Shown here one piece after another: positions 1 through 11,535 of a stretch of DNA of 64,000 bases. The notes beneath the pieces are model-generated. The model did not search any database and was not told the origin of the DNA. It worked only from the letters and a program-made list of their open reading frames with translations. The position numbers and the translations under genes are program-made. Source of the DNA: Mycoemilia scoparia. Its lineage: Eukaryota; Kickxellomycota; Kickxellomycetes; Kickxellales; Kickxellaceae. Numbering within the stretch: position 1 is the first letter of the stretch; every line of letters starts with the position of its first letter. The stretch covers positions 1-64,000 of the forward strand of contig JANBPU010000014.1 in NCBI GenBank assembly GCA_027575805.1. The letters are read 5' to 3'.

Positions 1-205
1 TCTAATAAAAAATAAGAGGAATACAAAAATGCTTGACCACAGTCCCTAGTTGATTAGATAATTGACTAGCGTTGATACCCTCCTTGGGGAAGGTATGGTT
101 ACTCGTTATGACTCAATCTACCATGATCTTGGCTTAAAGTATGCCAACTATAGTTTTTAGCAACTTTCTTAACGCTTTACTATTGCATAATGTATCTATA
201 CAGGT

Positions 206-825
206 ATGGCTGGAGAAATTACCAGAAGCCAGTTGCAGGGAACAGGATACACACCTACGAGTGATATTGTTGATAAAGATATAACACACAATAGTTCAGC
301 TATCCCAGACAAGTATAAAAAGCTGGAAGCATCTGCAGTTGTAGATGCTGAAAAGGGTGACTTTGAAGCGGCTGTTTCGAAACTTTCAGAGATCCTTGAA
401 CTCTATAATGACTATGCTTCTGCATACAACAACAGGTATGGATAAAAGAGTATATACACTTTTAAACCTGGTCATATTCCGTGAATTGGTTATTCTAAAG
501 CGCATATATACATTCCTTTTGAATACGATGCAGGGCCCAAGTTTACCGCCTACTCGGACAAACAAAAAGTGCTTTGAACGATCTTGAAAAGGCCATAGAG
601 TTTGGTGATGCTACAACACTTGGCCATGCTTATACTCAGAGGGCCATTATCAAGAAGTCGATGGGGGATGCCGATGCTGCCTACCAAGACTTTGTCAGTG
701 GATCCAAGTACGGCAACGAGGTAGCAAAGAAAGCCGCGGTGCACGAGAATCCATACGCCAAGCTCTGCAATGCTACTGTATCGGAGGCAATGAGACTATA
801 TCGTGAAGGAACTAACACCATGTAA
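206..825 (+). CDS. TTC36-like tetratricopeptide repeat protein
   Basis: Two exons, 206-435 and 534-825, joined by a 98-nt GT..AG intron; phases match (AG|G, Arg) and the product is 173 aa. The family is a small soluble TPR protein, thought to be a scaffold. Three TPR-like helical pairs are visible: residues about 45-75 (a run with FEAAVSKLSEILELYNDYAS), 76-110 across the splice (VYRLLGQTKSALNDLEKAIE) and 112-145 (AYTQRAIIKKSMGDADAAYQDF). The C-terminal NPYAKLCN and the total length fit the TTC36 family (about 190 aa in vertebrates). The ATG follows an acceptor-like tacag at 201-204, so a 5' UTR intron or a further upstream exon is possible. I have no independent clue to function here. Confidence 0.75.
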
Positions 826-1018
826 GATGCTGAACGCATAAGCATCAAGGCTTCACTATTTTATTTTTACAACTTTGTAGTCTCTCCACTTTCTTTTTCT
901 CTTTTAGCCTATATTCATTTTCTATACGCACTTTTGCTTTTTGTGAGGGAGAACAAATATATATACTATTGAACAATCAGTGAAAATAACCCTATAAATT
1001 CAACTACGGCTATAGACC

Positions 1019-2207
1019 ATGAGCTCAGATAAAAATCTGCGAAGTGAGATACAAAAATGTAAGGACTAGATTGAAGAGTACCCACTATATCCCTACTGTG
1101 GTGCTTAACTTGAGTTGAACATATTAATAACGCGACTTTATTCTCAGTCAAACAGAGACATATCCAGCAAAACAACGAACTGGTTAGGTAAAAATCCATG
1201 AGAATCTGTATGATATGTGGTTTAGTTTGATGATGCCTCTTCACTTAGTCACTGTTTGCCCACCTGGTCTGACAAAAAAGAGAAAATGCTAGACTACTCC
1301 AGCAATTACAGAAGGCGGAGCGTCAGATAATGGAACTGTCTATAGAAAATACATCGTTGATAATTGAACTGGCGGCTGTGAGGAAATATCAAAAAGTGTC
1401 TGAAATAAATTACCGAACAAAGTTAGAATCTATATACGAGGTAAGTAGTTGGCTGATCATACATCACAGCATCATATCAGGACTACAAATACACCCATTC
1501 ACACATATGAAACTACTTGTAAAGTCTGTTGCAAAGAAACTGAGAACTTTAGCGAGGGATCTTGAGGGCCTGAACTATTTAGGGTCAGATCCATGTAGCA
1601 GACCATCAGTGCAAGGAAGCAGCACTATTAGGGTAGTTGGGAATATCAATACACAGCCAACCTATCCTGATCCCAATACACATCTCAAATCCTCAACTAC
1701 TCGGAAAAAGCAGAATTTAAATAGAAGTTGTGAAAGTAATCATGACTCTAATGCTGGGGAAGTAAGATGCACGCAGTTATCTTCGAAGCTACCGACCATA
1801 AGGGAAGGTAAGTCTAAAGAGTATGTGCAATTCAAATATCATGATGTATTCTATACGCTCTGATACTATTTTAGTCAGATAATGCCTAAATACTTAAAAG
1901 ACGATAGAGAAAATAGAGAAAGTAGGACGACATCACTTGGGAATCCTGATTCCAATATATCCAAAAAATCTAATACAAAAACATCAACACCAGAGTGCCA
2001 AAATAAAACCAACAAAGCCTCTAATGAGCCTCCTGTGCAAGGTGACCAATAGATATATTTAAAAAACATTTATCATGTTTGCACATGTAAAAAGCTAACC
2101 AAGATGGCTTTCTGGAGGCTATAGACACAAAGAACGAGAGTATTAGACCACGGAGAAGAGCCACCACGCATCCCACAAACTATAAACTTCCAGCTCTTAA
2201 CAGGTAA
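1019..2207 (+). CDS. Putative shugoshin (centromeric cohesin protector), six exons
   Basis: Proposed exons: 1019-1058, 1148-1187, 1281-1440, 1525-1761, 1879-2041 and 2095-2207; phases are consistent at every junction and the product is about 250 aa. Residues about 10-80 form one continuous coiled coil (segments FKQRHIQQNNELVR and QQLQKAERQIMELSIENTSL) like the shugoshin N-terminal PP2A-binding coil. The middle is Ser/Asn/Lys-rich and disordered. The end carries RPRRRATTHPTNYKLPALN, which fits the shugoshin C-terminal basic motif (Arg-rich, then Y-x-LP-x-L). Shugoshin recruits PP2A to centromeres to shield cohesin in meiosis or mitosis. Weak points: exons 4-5 could be joined differently (a strong GTAAGT at 1808 is left unused), and a last intron at 2204 could add a few residues. 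No exon is recognisable as a single ORF. Confidence 0.6.
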
Positions 2208-2498
2208 TAGAAGCAAACATTATTCTAAACCATCGATCGAATATAGCTTGAGAGTACAACTTCGATTTGGTTTCTCTGCTATAGCAAACTAAGAAAAGGA
2301 GACCCATTCACTTTTGAGATCAAGTAATGAGAGATGAGCAATTAGCAAAAGCGCCCAAAAATATCTATTAAGAATGCTTTAAGCGGCTTAGAATTAGTTT
2401 TGTTAAAGTCACACATCATTTCAATAAACCCACGTGTGATCACGCCATCATCACTTCTACCAAGGTCTTTTCGTCTTTGTATACTTTGGTTTATTATT

Positions 2499-4490
2499 AT
2501 GATGACAACCCCTACTAGTTCTGAAAATGAACAACTCATTTCACCCTTGCCTACGGCTTTGTATGGATACGAAGGTAGCACCAGCAGCAACGCACAGGCC
2601 TTAGCTACAAGACAAGCCTCTGAAAATGAGGCAGGCCCTCCCCAGGACTCATTGAATAACGAAAGCATAGAAGAGCCTGTAAATATGGTAGTCTACTGGT
2701 GTTGCATTTTGCTCGGAATTTCAATGCTTCTTCCCTGGAATGGTAAGTAGCTTGGATGCCAGCTTAGCACTACACGAACACGCATGCATATAAATATGTC
2801 TATCAGCAGAATTATCGGTGCAGCAGAACTAAATATTGTGCGTTGACATTAATACATAGCATTCATCACGGCATATGATTTTTTCTACATAAAGTTTAAG
2901 GGCAGTCGGTACCAGAGCAACTTTACAAATTACTTTTCGCTATGCTACACTCTGTTCACGCTTGCGTTTAATACATACGTAGCATTCACGCTACGAAAGG
3001 TAAGCATATAGCAAAAGAATGCTTGCTGGGGTGGTCATAAGCTAAACCTATTAGGCGCATTTGGAAATTATGTACTATATAAATCATCAACTTATTACGA
3101 TATATAGGAAACCCTTTCACGTCGCATTATACTTGGCCTGGGGCTATGCGTAGCGACATTTTCTGTGGCAACGATCTTTCCAGCATTGGAGGGCCTTGGG
3201 GGTACTAATGCCTTTTACTTTTCGATCCTGATGTTGATAGTAGCAGCGCTGGCAACCGGTCTTGCACAAACATCCCTGTGTGCGTACTGTTCGCCATTAC
3301 CACCCATATACATGCAGGGCCTTATGAGGTATGTAGCCAGTATCTAGCAGCAGGTTGTAGTTACATCCCCACAAACTTCACTAACACCGATAACTCTATA
3401 TGGTTTATGGCATTGCTGGATAAAAAAGTGGTCAAGGTACTGTGTGAATTTGGCAAAGCTACGAATGCTTTTATGATATATAATTGTATTAAATAACAGA
3501 CATATGTATTATATCTGTTGGGGTTCATTAGCCGTTGCTGGAGTTCTTGCTTCGACGGCACAACTAGTGACTGCATACATCACAAACATGTATGCTACTG
3601 ATGGAGACATTTACTCGACGCCCAGCGCTTTACACATAGCAACAACAAGACCACCAGCCGTCAACAGAGCAATATTATACTTTGCCTTCGTAACACTAAC
3701 ATCCATCATCGGATTGGCCTCCTTCTTTGTTTTGCGAAGACATCCCCTGTACCACCAGTATGCGTCACGGCCTCAGGAACAGCCCTCGTCAGCCCAAATC
3801 TCAGGTGGCCCAAACCAGCCCGACAATACCACGATTGAGCCAATTCCATTCAACACGCTAAAGTCGACAATAGTTTTGATCAGACCATACGTCCACTCTA
3901 TGGCTCTCGTGTTTACTGTAACTCTATCGCTGTATCCTACAATAACCACGCTAGTCAAATCGTCCTTTTCAGAAGAGAGATCAGCAAAAAGCCACCCCGT
4001 GCCGTTTTTGAACGAATGTCACTTTATTTTTTACAACCTTGGCGATCTTGCCGGACGACAGCTCAGTTCCAAGCCACGAGTCTTCAGGTACTTTGAGAAC
4101 CAGGCCAGAATCAAGAAAGCCGTGTATCTGCGCTGGCTATTTGTGCCCATCATCCTCTCGTGCAATGTCGTATACAGCGGAAACAGTCGCAGCCCTCTTT
4201 TCCCAACCTGGATTCGTGTTGATGGGCTGTTTCTGATTATTGTGCTGCTGCTGGGACTAACAAATGGCCTGTTTTGCTCACTTATCATGATGCATGGCCC
4301 AAAATCCATAATTGCCTCACCACCCCCTGGAAGCAACACAGATAACGGTGGTGGAAATGGCTTGGAAAATAGCAGTGTAGAAAGTGCTGGCGGCGCCTTG
4401 GCTCTATTCCTGACCATTGGTTTGGCACTTGGCTCAATTGCCTCATTCCCTGTTCGTGCTCTTGGCTGCGTGTGCAACCCATTTGATTAG
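2499..4490 (+). CDS. Equilibrative nucleoside transporter (ENT, SLC29 family)
   Basis: Exons 2499-2742, 2860-2999, 3108-3328 and 3500-4490, all phase-compatible; 531 aa. It should move nucleosides across the plasma or vacuolar membrane down their gradient. ENT hallmarks: a first membrane helix ending LLPWN after an 80-aa acidic N-terminus, a loop-plus-helix with SLCYTLFTLAFNTYVAF, SLYPTITTLVKS in TM7, FYNLGDLAGRQL in TM8, and the NGLFCSLIMMHGPK helix followed by a last helix at ALALFLTIGLALGSIASF. A Ser/Pro/Gln-rich loop lies between TM6 and TM7 (about residues 290-320). The join 3328/3500 gives an unusual LMRHMYYICW insertion before GSLAVAGV, so that acceptor is the least certain. The start was chosen at the first ATG close to the acidic leader; a second ATG follows immediately. 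Confidence 0.85.
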
Positions 4491-5340
4491 CAATCCTTTC
4501 GATTTATAATGTAATAAATAGAATTCCGTGTTTATTTATTGGAAAATAAATGCAGCGCTACTTCCAAACATGTATAAAAACCTTTGTATCTGCTGCTGTG
4601 GTGTTTATAAGCTGAAAAGGGAAGCCATGACAACACTGGCCCCACACACAAATGCTCCATCTCAATTTGAAATTTTATTTATAAAACTTCTGGTGCTCGT
4701 CTACAAAACAAAAAGAAGTATAGAACAATACAGAAAGCCTATTCAGGACTACAGAATTGACAACCAGATTTAGTAAGCACTTTGTATGTTTATTAGGCCT
4801 AAGTTCGACCATCTGTTTGTACTCAAACAAGCAGCAAACCAAGTTGGAATTGAGAATATTTGGTGGTCCGCCCTATAGCACACTTTGCAACTAATGCCAA
4901 AACAAACATTTTAGTGGCTAGACAATAGAAGATTGTTTGTATAGTTGGGAAATAATATGTATTGAAAATTCAAATAACACAGCAAGAGTGGGGTAGTAGT
5001 AGTAGTAGCAGTGCTAAGTATTGAAAATGACAATGGTGGATTGTGTGCGATATTGCTAAAGATCGTTAAACTTTTATACAGGGTATACATATAGCAAAGG
5101 TAAATTTGGTACGGGGAAAAGGCAAGATAGTAGGGTTTGTGTGAAGAAAATGCAAATGCAACCACATAGTTTGAACACGGAGAAATGAAGGTAGATGGGG
5201 GTATGGTACGGTGGAAATCTGAAGGATAGGTTAAGCGGAAGTAGCAGTAGTGATGCCACCAACAGCGGCATCTCAATTATACATAGTGTAGTAGGGTATT
5301 ATAGGGAAGAGAATCTATGGAGAAATATATATTGCAACCA
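4491..5340. other. Spacer between convergent genes
   Basis: No gene seen. The stretch separates the transporter 3' end from the RGS gene 3' end (opposite strands), so it should hold two 3' UTRs. It is AT-rich with a short GTA/GTAGTAGCA run near 5000-5012. Reading frames here are short with no family resemblance. Confidence 0.5.
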
Positions 5341-8244
5341 CTATGTGGCCTTGCGAATCGACAATAGCTTTGTATGTAGCTTTGTGGTCCACCCATGACC
5401 TGGTGTAAGCGAGTGTCTTTGCTGTTGGACACTCTTGTTGCGGCTATGGCGCGAAGACTCGGTGAGCTTTATTGACTGGTAGGAAAGCTTTGTTCTGGGA
5501 ACACACGTTGACTGCGTCTCATCGCTTTTGAATGGTGTGGGGTATGATGAGGTGCTCAATTCATAGTCTGAAGTGGCCTGAGTATGGCGCTTCTCGATAG
5601 GCGGCATTGGGAAGGTTGATGGGTCTACTGCCAGTACCTGTAGTGGCAGCACTTTTTGGGAGTTCCTCTTTAATGGCGAGCTGGCCGCGGTGGTAGTAGT
5701 CTTTTTTAGAGACCCGTTTGGAAGGCTCGCCATGCGTGGAGTGGAGGGAATGGATTGCGTTGTCTTTGTGGAGTGGGTATAGTTTTGTTTGGGTGTCTGT
5801 TCTTTGTATGGGTGGTTGATGATGTGCATCGCCTCCTGGTATGAAGGCAAGGGAAATCCCAGCTCTCGTTGCGAAAATTGGTAAACCCAGGCGACTAGGG
5901 CAAAGCTGGTACTTGAGGCGGTTAGTGCTCTATTAAGAGCCGCCTCAACCGGTGCAGTTGATGTTAAGCGGGAGGAGGAAAGGTCTATTGGTGACATCTC
6001 TGCATCCTGAGCATGCATATCCATAGCGGGTGCCTGCGTGAAAAGCCTTGCATGCGTGGAAGATGGACTATTGATCTTGGCTGTCGATGAAGGAACCATG
6101 GGAGTCGCTGGAGTGGAGAGTGACATTGGCTGTACTGGAGCCAAACCATTGTTGGAAACCATAGCTGGAGTCAATGTGGGTGTTGAGCAGTGCGTTTCAG
6201 TTGCTGCCTGCTTGAGCATAAGAACAAGCTGGCCATGACGCTTACGAACAGAGTATGTCTTCACCATGGCATCCATGACCAAGGCAGCCGCCCGCCTCCT
6301 GCCATACTCCTCGCTGGATTTGCTCCCAGTATACTTGCGCATATCGGCAACCATTTCTTCAAATGAAGCGGACTGGCGAAAGCGGAGGAAGCCGCTCTGT
6401 ACAAGGTCCATGACGTGGTTTGCAGCCTCCGAAAACATACTTGGGTTGGAGGTTTTGTTCTCAAGAGTACGGCGGACGGCATTTCTTGTGTCAGCCCTTA
6501 TGTTTACTTCTAGTGGTGCAGAGCGAGAAATGAACCCCTTCCACAAAATATGGGCCTGCTTGTGTGTGTACTCATCAAGCTCGCACTCTCCCCACTCATC
6601 AGTCTGGGTAGTGAGGGGGGAGGCTGATGGTGGTGTGGCTTGTTTTTGTTGTTTGTTAAAAGCGGTTTGGGTGGTCAGGCGAAATGCCTCTACGGCCCGG
6701 ACAAACAGTAAACATTCTGGGTTGTACTCTGATATCAGGAAAGCGAGAAAATATGAAAGAGCAACTGGGGAGTTCATCACGGCTGGAAGCCCATAGCGCT
6801 CAATCTGGCGCACATAGAACTCGCGGCACTCCAGTTCCCCGCCCACAGACAGGCTTCGGTTCCTGCGCTCCCTTGGCCGAGGTGGTGGGAAATCTTCGCA
6901 ACAGTCAGTAGCTCCAGACGCGCTGCACTCGTAAAGATCATTACTGGCTGTGTTTGTATGGGATGTAGCGGGGGCTTCTATAACGCTTGACTTGTAAATA
7001 GACCCGTCGTATTCTGTTGGTGGATTTGTTGTTGACTCGAGCAGGGGTGAGCGGGGTGCTGTGCCTGGAGAACCTGTGCGCCTCCCGCGACCCCGGCTGC
7101 GTATGCTCTTCTTCTCGTAGCTGGAATATGTAGAAGATTTGGAGATTTGGATAAATGAGTTAGCATCCGGCGTGGAGCGCCGCCCCACGACCGACCGAAA
7201 GGCATTGGCGATACGTGCACTAAATGTGGGGCGGCGGCGGGGGGAAGGGGAATTATCACGGGTTATGTTGGAGGCAAACGGCGCTACAGCATGAAGCGAG
7301 GCAGCGCGGGAGCGAGAAGATATTGAAGAGCAGTCGTCAAATAGGTCAGTTGAAGATTTGTGAAAAGAAGAATTCAAAAAGAGAGGAACAGAAGAAAGAT
7401 TATTAAGAGGATGGCTGGACGATATGCGTTTTTTTGTGGAAGCATGATGAAAATCAGTGCAAGTAGGATTGGCATCTTTGAGCCAGGTGTGATATAGTGG
7501 CGTCTGCGACTCATGTGGTGTTGCATCTGCAAGGCGCCGGCTCGGAGGCACAGAGCCGCTTTGAGTGTTTGCCCCGCTTCTGTTTAAGGGTTGGCTCGAT
7601 TGTTCATTCGTTGCATCAAGTGGCGCTTGTTGTCGTTCTACGCTGCTCCTGCTAATGTCAGACGAGCTACCTGCCTTCCTCTTGTGCACTGCGATCTCAT
7701 TCCTGTGTTCTGGCTGCTGCCACTCCTGTTTGGAATGGTGCTCACAACACTTCGTTTGTTTGGTGTTGAACTCCTCCATTGTGAAGAGTGCCTCTTTTGG
7801 TTCGTCCTCATTCTCATCAGACTCTCGACTGTGCATCCCAGCCACCACTGGTGCTTTGGTGGTGGTGACTTCGTGTATGTGGAGACATGGCAGACTATCG
7901 CATCTCTTGACATAAGGCGCGATGTCGTCGTCGTAGCTGCAGATAAAGCTCCTCAAGTCTACTGGAAGAGTCTGCGTAGAGGACGAGGACGAGGGCTGGC
8001 TAAGGACGAATGATGGGAATGCAGTCATGTGTGTATCTAATAATGTGGCAATGACAGCGCCGGCTGTGGCGGGGTGTGATTCAATGTGATGCGAGTGCCA
8101 GAGAAAGGTGCAGAGCCTGCTGCGTGTGATATTAATGAAGCTTGGATCCGAGAGACTTCTCAAGCTCCCTGATGACACAAGAAGTGCAGTTTGTTGTCTA
8201 GGTACAATCTTTCGCCCACTGTTTATTGGTAAAACAAAGGCCAA
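5341..8244 (-). CDS. Large RGS-domain protein (G-protein signalling regulator)
   Basis: One open exon of about 967 codons. An RGS domain, which speeds GTP hydrolysis by G-alpha subunits, covers roughly residues 480-640 of this frame: it begins near YGLPAVMNSPVALSYFLAFL, continues with NPECLLFVRAVEAFR and ends with ASFEEMVADMRKYTG. A 30-residue Gln/Thr/Ser/Pro insert sits between its first and second halves. The rest is disordered Ser/Thr/Pro-rich sequence with basic patches, e.g. around residues 380-395. The frame opens at a TTG, not an ATG; an acceptor-like aaacag (about residue 8) suggests a short upstream exon that I could not find, otherwise the first Met is residue 73 (about 8028). So the 5' end is unresolved. 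The gene converges on the nucleoside transporter. Confidence 0.75.
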   Translation of the reverse strand: MAFVLPINSGRKIVPRQQTALLVSSGSLRSLSDPSFINITRSRLCTFLWHSHHIESHPATAGAVIATLLDTHMTAFPSFVLSQPSSSSSTQTLPVDLRSFICSYDDDIAPYVKRCDSLPCLHIHEVTTTKAPVVAGMHSRESDENEDEPKEALFTMEEFNTKQTKCCEHHSKQEWQQPEHRNEIAVHKRKAGSSSDISRSSVERQQAPLDATNEQSSQPLNRSGANTQSGSVPPSRRLADATPHESQTPLYHTWLKDANPTCTDFHHASTKKRISSSHPLNNLSSVPLFLNSSFHKSSTDLFDDCSSISSRSRAASLHAVAPFASNITRDNSPSPRRRPTFSARIANAFRSVVGRRSTPDANSFIQISKSSTYSSYEKKSIRSRGRGRRTGSPGTAPRSPLLESTTNPPTEYDGSIYKSSVIEAPATSHTNTASNDLYECSASGATDCCEDFPPPRPRERRNRSLSVGGELECREFYVRQIERYGLPAVMNSPVALSYFLAFLISEYNPECLLFVRAVEAFRLTTQTAFNKQQKQATPPSASPLTTQTDEWGECELDEYTHKQAHILWKGFISRSAPLEVNIRADTRNAVRRTLENKTSNPSMFSEAANHVMDLVQSGFLRFRQSASFEEMVADMRKYTGSKSSEEYGRRRAAALVMDAMVKTYSVRKRHGQLVLMLKQAATETHCSTPTLTPAMVSNNGLAPVQPMSLSTPATPMVPSSTAKINSPSSTHARLFTQAPAMDMHAQDAEMSPIDLSSSRLTSTAPVEAALNRALTASSTSFALVAWVYQFSQRELGFPLPSYQEAMHIINHPYKEQTPKQNYTHSTKTTQSIPSTPRMASLPNGSLKKTTTTAASSPLKRNSQKVLPLQVLAVDPSTFPMPPIEKRHTQATSDYELSTSSYPTPFKSDETQSTCVPRTKLSYQSIKLTESSRHSRNKSVQQQRHSLTPGHGWTTKLHTKLLSIRKAT

Positions 8245-8296
8245 GACAGCGTATTAAGCTATTTTGTTAGTGTCCTCTTATTTTCAGAAAAGGCTC

Positions 8297-8314
8297 GGTT
8301 GTGTGTGTGTGTGT
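8297..8314. repeat. (GT)n microsatellite
   Basis: A run of alternating GT lies about 60 bp upstream of the open RGS exon on the minus strand, so it is in or near its leader or first intron. Confidence 0.7.
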
Positions 8315-9689
8315 GGTGTATTGGAACAACAAATGCACCAATATTACGCCCACAGCCTACAAAACCTGTGGCAACGATTGTGATGGTTTTAATTTGCTGC
8401 TATTATTCGAACCCCTTTATAGTATAGATGCCTTTAGGCCCTTGCGAATCTGGTATATTATGAACTATTTGGACACGCTTGAAGTGCTTTGGAACAATCT
8501 AGCTTTTCTATAGTTGATGTACTATTTTAGCTACAGCTTAGGTGTTTTTTTGGATGGATATGTAGTATCGCGTTGTAGTCCTTGTGTCTATTAAGATGGT
8601 AGTATTGATACTAGCGATATTATTGTCAGCGGTAACAACAAAAATAGTGCAATTATTGGTGGCAATATATTTAGTATTATGGTGTGTCGTGTCGTGTTGT
8701 GGTGCTCCTCTGAGCTGTATATTCTGGTATTGAAATATATGTGGCCCGAGTTTAAGCAATGGTGAGGATAGAGACAGGTATGAATACACGAATGGATTAA
8801 AAGAATATACAAAACGAATAGTCAAAAGTGTAGCAGAGGTGTTCTTATGAAAACTGGTCTATATTTTTCATTTAAGCTAGACGCTGAGTGCTGTGGAATG
8901 GAATTTAGCCAAGCTCTTTGTAAACAACCTCAAAGGTATGACAGTGTGTTGTGTAGGCAGGATCAGCACACAAGGGCCAATGTGCACCACCAAACGCCTG
9001 ACAGTAGATGATTGTCTACTTTTCGCCTGGTTTTTATATGAATAGCTGGTTTCGGCTCCATCAATCACACTGCACGCCACAGTTGCTGATCAGTGTGGCA
9101 ATTGTGGCTTCCCAAAATTTTCTTTGCCTGGCCCAATAACTTCAGTGGGGAATCGCCACACATTACCCAATAACCCATCATTCTCTGACCAAAAATATCC
9201 TTTAATTTTCTCAACCCCTTTATGAGCTACAGCCGCCTACTGTCTATTTAGTGGTGCGTATACGCGCAGTAGTTATAATACAATGAGCCTCAATTTCATT
9301 ATCCTGGTGGCATAATCTATAAAAATTACTCTGGATCCAAGTGGGACTTGACAGCCTTTGGATTTGGCAACATTCGCTGCATCCCAAGCCACTTTATTTT
9401 TAACCTTTTTTACAAGACGGTCCGGTTTCCCCCAGTTGCTTATGCGGATGATCGCGGCGAAATGTGTATTCAAAACACACATTACCCGTAGCAAGGCAAT
9501 TTTTGTGGCTAAAGGTGATATCAATCGCCACAGACACTTACACTCTCGTCTTTCTTTACTGATACTTTATTAAATTTGGCCAAGAGTACGTTTGGTATTT
9601 CTTTTGGGAAATTAGGCTGGTCATGCAGTAGCTGAGTTGTGTATATTTTGGTGGGGCTAGCATATATAGAATATCATTTCTGTTTAGCT

Positions 9690-9711
9690 GTGTGTGTGTG
9701 TGTGTGTGTGC
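9690..9711. repeat. (GT)n microsatellite
   Basis: About eleven uninterrupted TG units in the gene-poor stretch; likely length-variable between strains. Confidence 0.8.
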
Positions 9712-11535
9712 CATTCGGTCAATATGTTACTGTTGTTATTCTTGACGGGTATAAATGACTCGGGAGCCATTCCTTGCTAAACTTACTGTGTAGAGGCTCA
9801 ATGGCCTTAATGATAATATCCGAAAGTATTGTATCTTATATTTTTTGTTATATTTTACGCAGTGTTGGAATGGTGTAGCATAAGGCTACACTACAGTAGA
9901 TCTACGTGACATGGTTTGGTTCACCTTCTCCAAACCCTACCCAGATTTTTAAAAAATGGCTGATGATGTGCAGTTTACAACATGCAATCTCCATCACTGA
10001 ATCAGATTTCGGGCGATTTTTGCACATCCCCCCATCAGTTTGTTTAGAGCCTACGTAGTATGTGTTATCAATACATCCTTGTAAATGTTGGGTATATGCT
10101 TGGTATGTATAGCTGAATGTCTTTAAGTTGTTTCATTCCAAAGCCTTCGTGGTTTGTATTTTTATCATGTTTAAAAAAGCTTTACCATTCCTGGGAATGC
10201 CAACATCAAAATTAATTCAGTCTTGTATTCCCAAACAATTACTGCATGTGATCGAGAGCCTGTTCATTGTCTTTTTGCCAAGCCAAATGAGATCAATCAT
10301 ATCTCAAATGGAAACTGGTCATTGTTCGTCATTCTAGGGATGGTCTCTGGCGGCAGTAATTTCCCTTCTCTCAGCCTTTGAACAGACTGACACTATCACC
10401 TCACTCTGGCTCGTCATTTAATCATTTGTATCACAAATGTGGCTAGACTTTTGTTGTCGCTTCCATGGCAAGTTATTGTTTCATAATCATAAGAAATCCA
10501 AGTTTTAAGTGGCCGGGGCTCTGCTTGGTGGGACTGTGAATATATGTTATGCCAAGCTACTGTTTAGGGCCAGTTTTAGAGTTTTAGAACATAGATGACT
10601 GCATCAACTTCCCTTCACCAACATATACGAATCCTACTGGATCCTTAGACTGGGATACAGCTTTGCAGGATAGTTGTATAGTGGCAGTCCATTTCCATTG
10701 TTTATGGTCCATCAGCTGGTAGAGCCAATAACTACTGCGTTGTTTTCTCTTTTATTTGATCTAGAAAATAAAGTAATTTCCTTTACACGCAATGGTTTAC
10801 AACAATAGCCTAGTTTATGGCTAAGCCACACAGATTGGCTAACAAGTACTACTATGCATTGCATCTTCATTCATTGTTTCGTGCCAAGTATATACTAAGA
10901 GATTTCCAAGGCTGTTGTAGTTGGGTTTACGGATGCCATTTTGATTGCTGTAGTGCTCATGGTATATCTAACCCATGCGATATCGCAGGTGGAGAGCAAT
11001 ATATATGTTTTTACACGACTTACCAGAAGAGTGAAAGTTGAGGACATTGCAAATTCAAAATAAGTTGTAAATTTACCATAAAGATTCGTGTGATCATTCA
11101 ACAAATTCCATTCCAATTTGAACAAAAATGGATAGTATAAAACGGTGGAAGAGGCTTGTAAAATGGTAGTCAATATTAGGAAATAAATGATAATAAATAG
11201 TTAAATGAATGATGAACATGATTCTACATTGGAAAATGTGGGTGTTATAAATAATACTGGTAGCCTACATCGGGCTATTTTTTGTGATGCAAGGTGATAT
11301 GGCTTCAATTTTTTGGTCTGATTGCAGGAATGAAACCAGACCATAAAGCACAAAATGTCTTAACCCATAACCATACTAAAACTATATCTCAGCAGATAAA
11401 GCATGTTCATTTCCCATCATGACATATACAAGGGTTTATCATGTTTGCTAAAACATTACCACTAGAGCAATAGCCAACACAAATAATACGTTCAAATTCA
11501 CGCTAGAAGGGTGTATATTCGTACCAAAGCTTATC

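Larger units (their letters stand above)
8245..11535. other. 3.3-kb gene-poor region
   Basis: I see no supportable gene on either strand. Open frames are all under 100 codons, overlap each other and resemble nothing known. The region is AT-rich, contains two (GT)n runs, and should include the 5' exon and promoter of the RGS gene and the promoter of the SNARE gene at 11536. No copy of the window's TA-flanked inverted-repeat element was found here. Confidence 0.4.

Noticed and set aside
1330..1863. 177-codon single-exon frame as a gene of its own
   Set aside because: It reads through GTAAGT at 1441 and past 1762; the coiled coil continues upstream only if introns are removed.
4031..4477. Minus-strand frames opposite the nucleoside transporter
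   Set aside because: Antisense shadow of a clear membrane-transporter exon, with no family features.
6266..6796. 176-codon plus-strand frame inside the RGS gene
   Set aside because: Opposite the RGS domain; composition is that of a complementary strand.
9273..9524. 83-codon minus-strand frame with Lys-rich segment
   Set aside because: Non-ATG-like context, no match to anything I know, and no neighbours to extend it by splicing.
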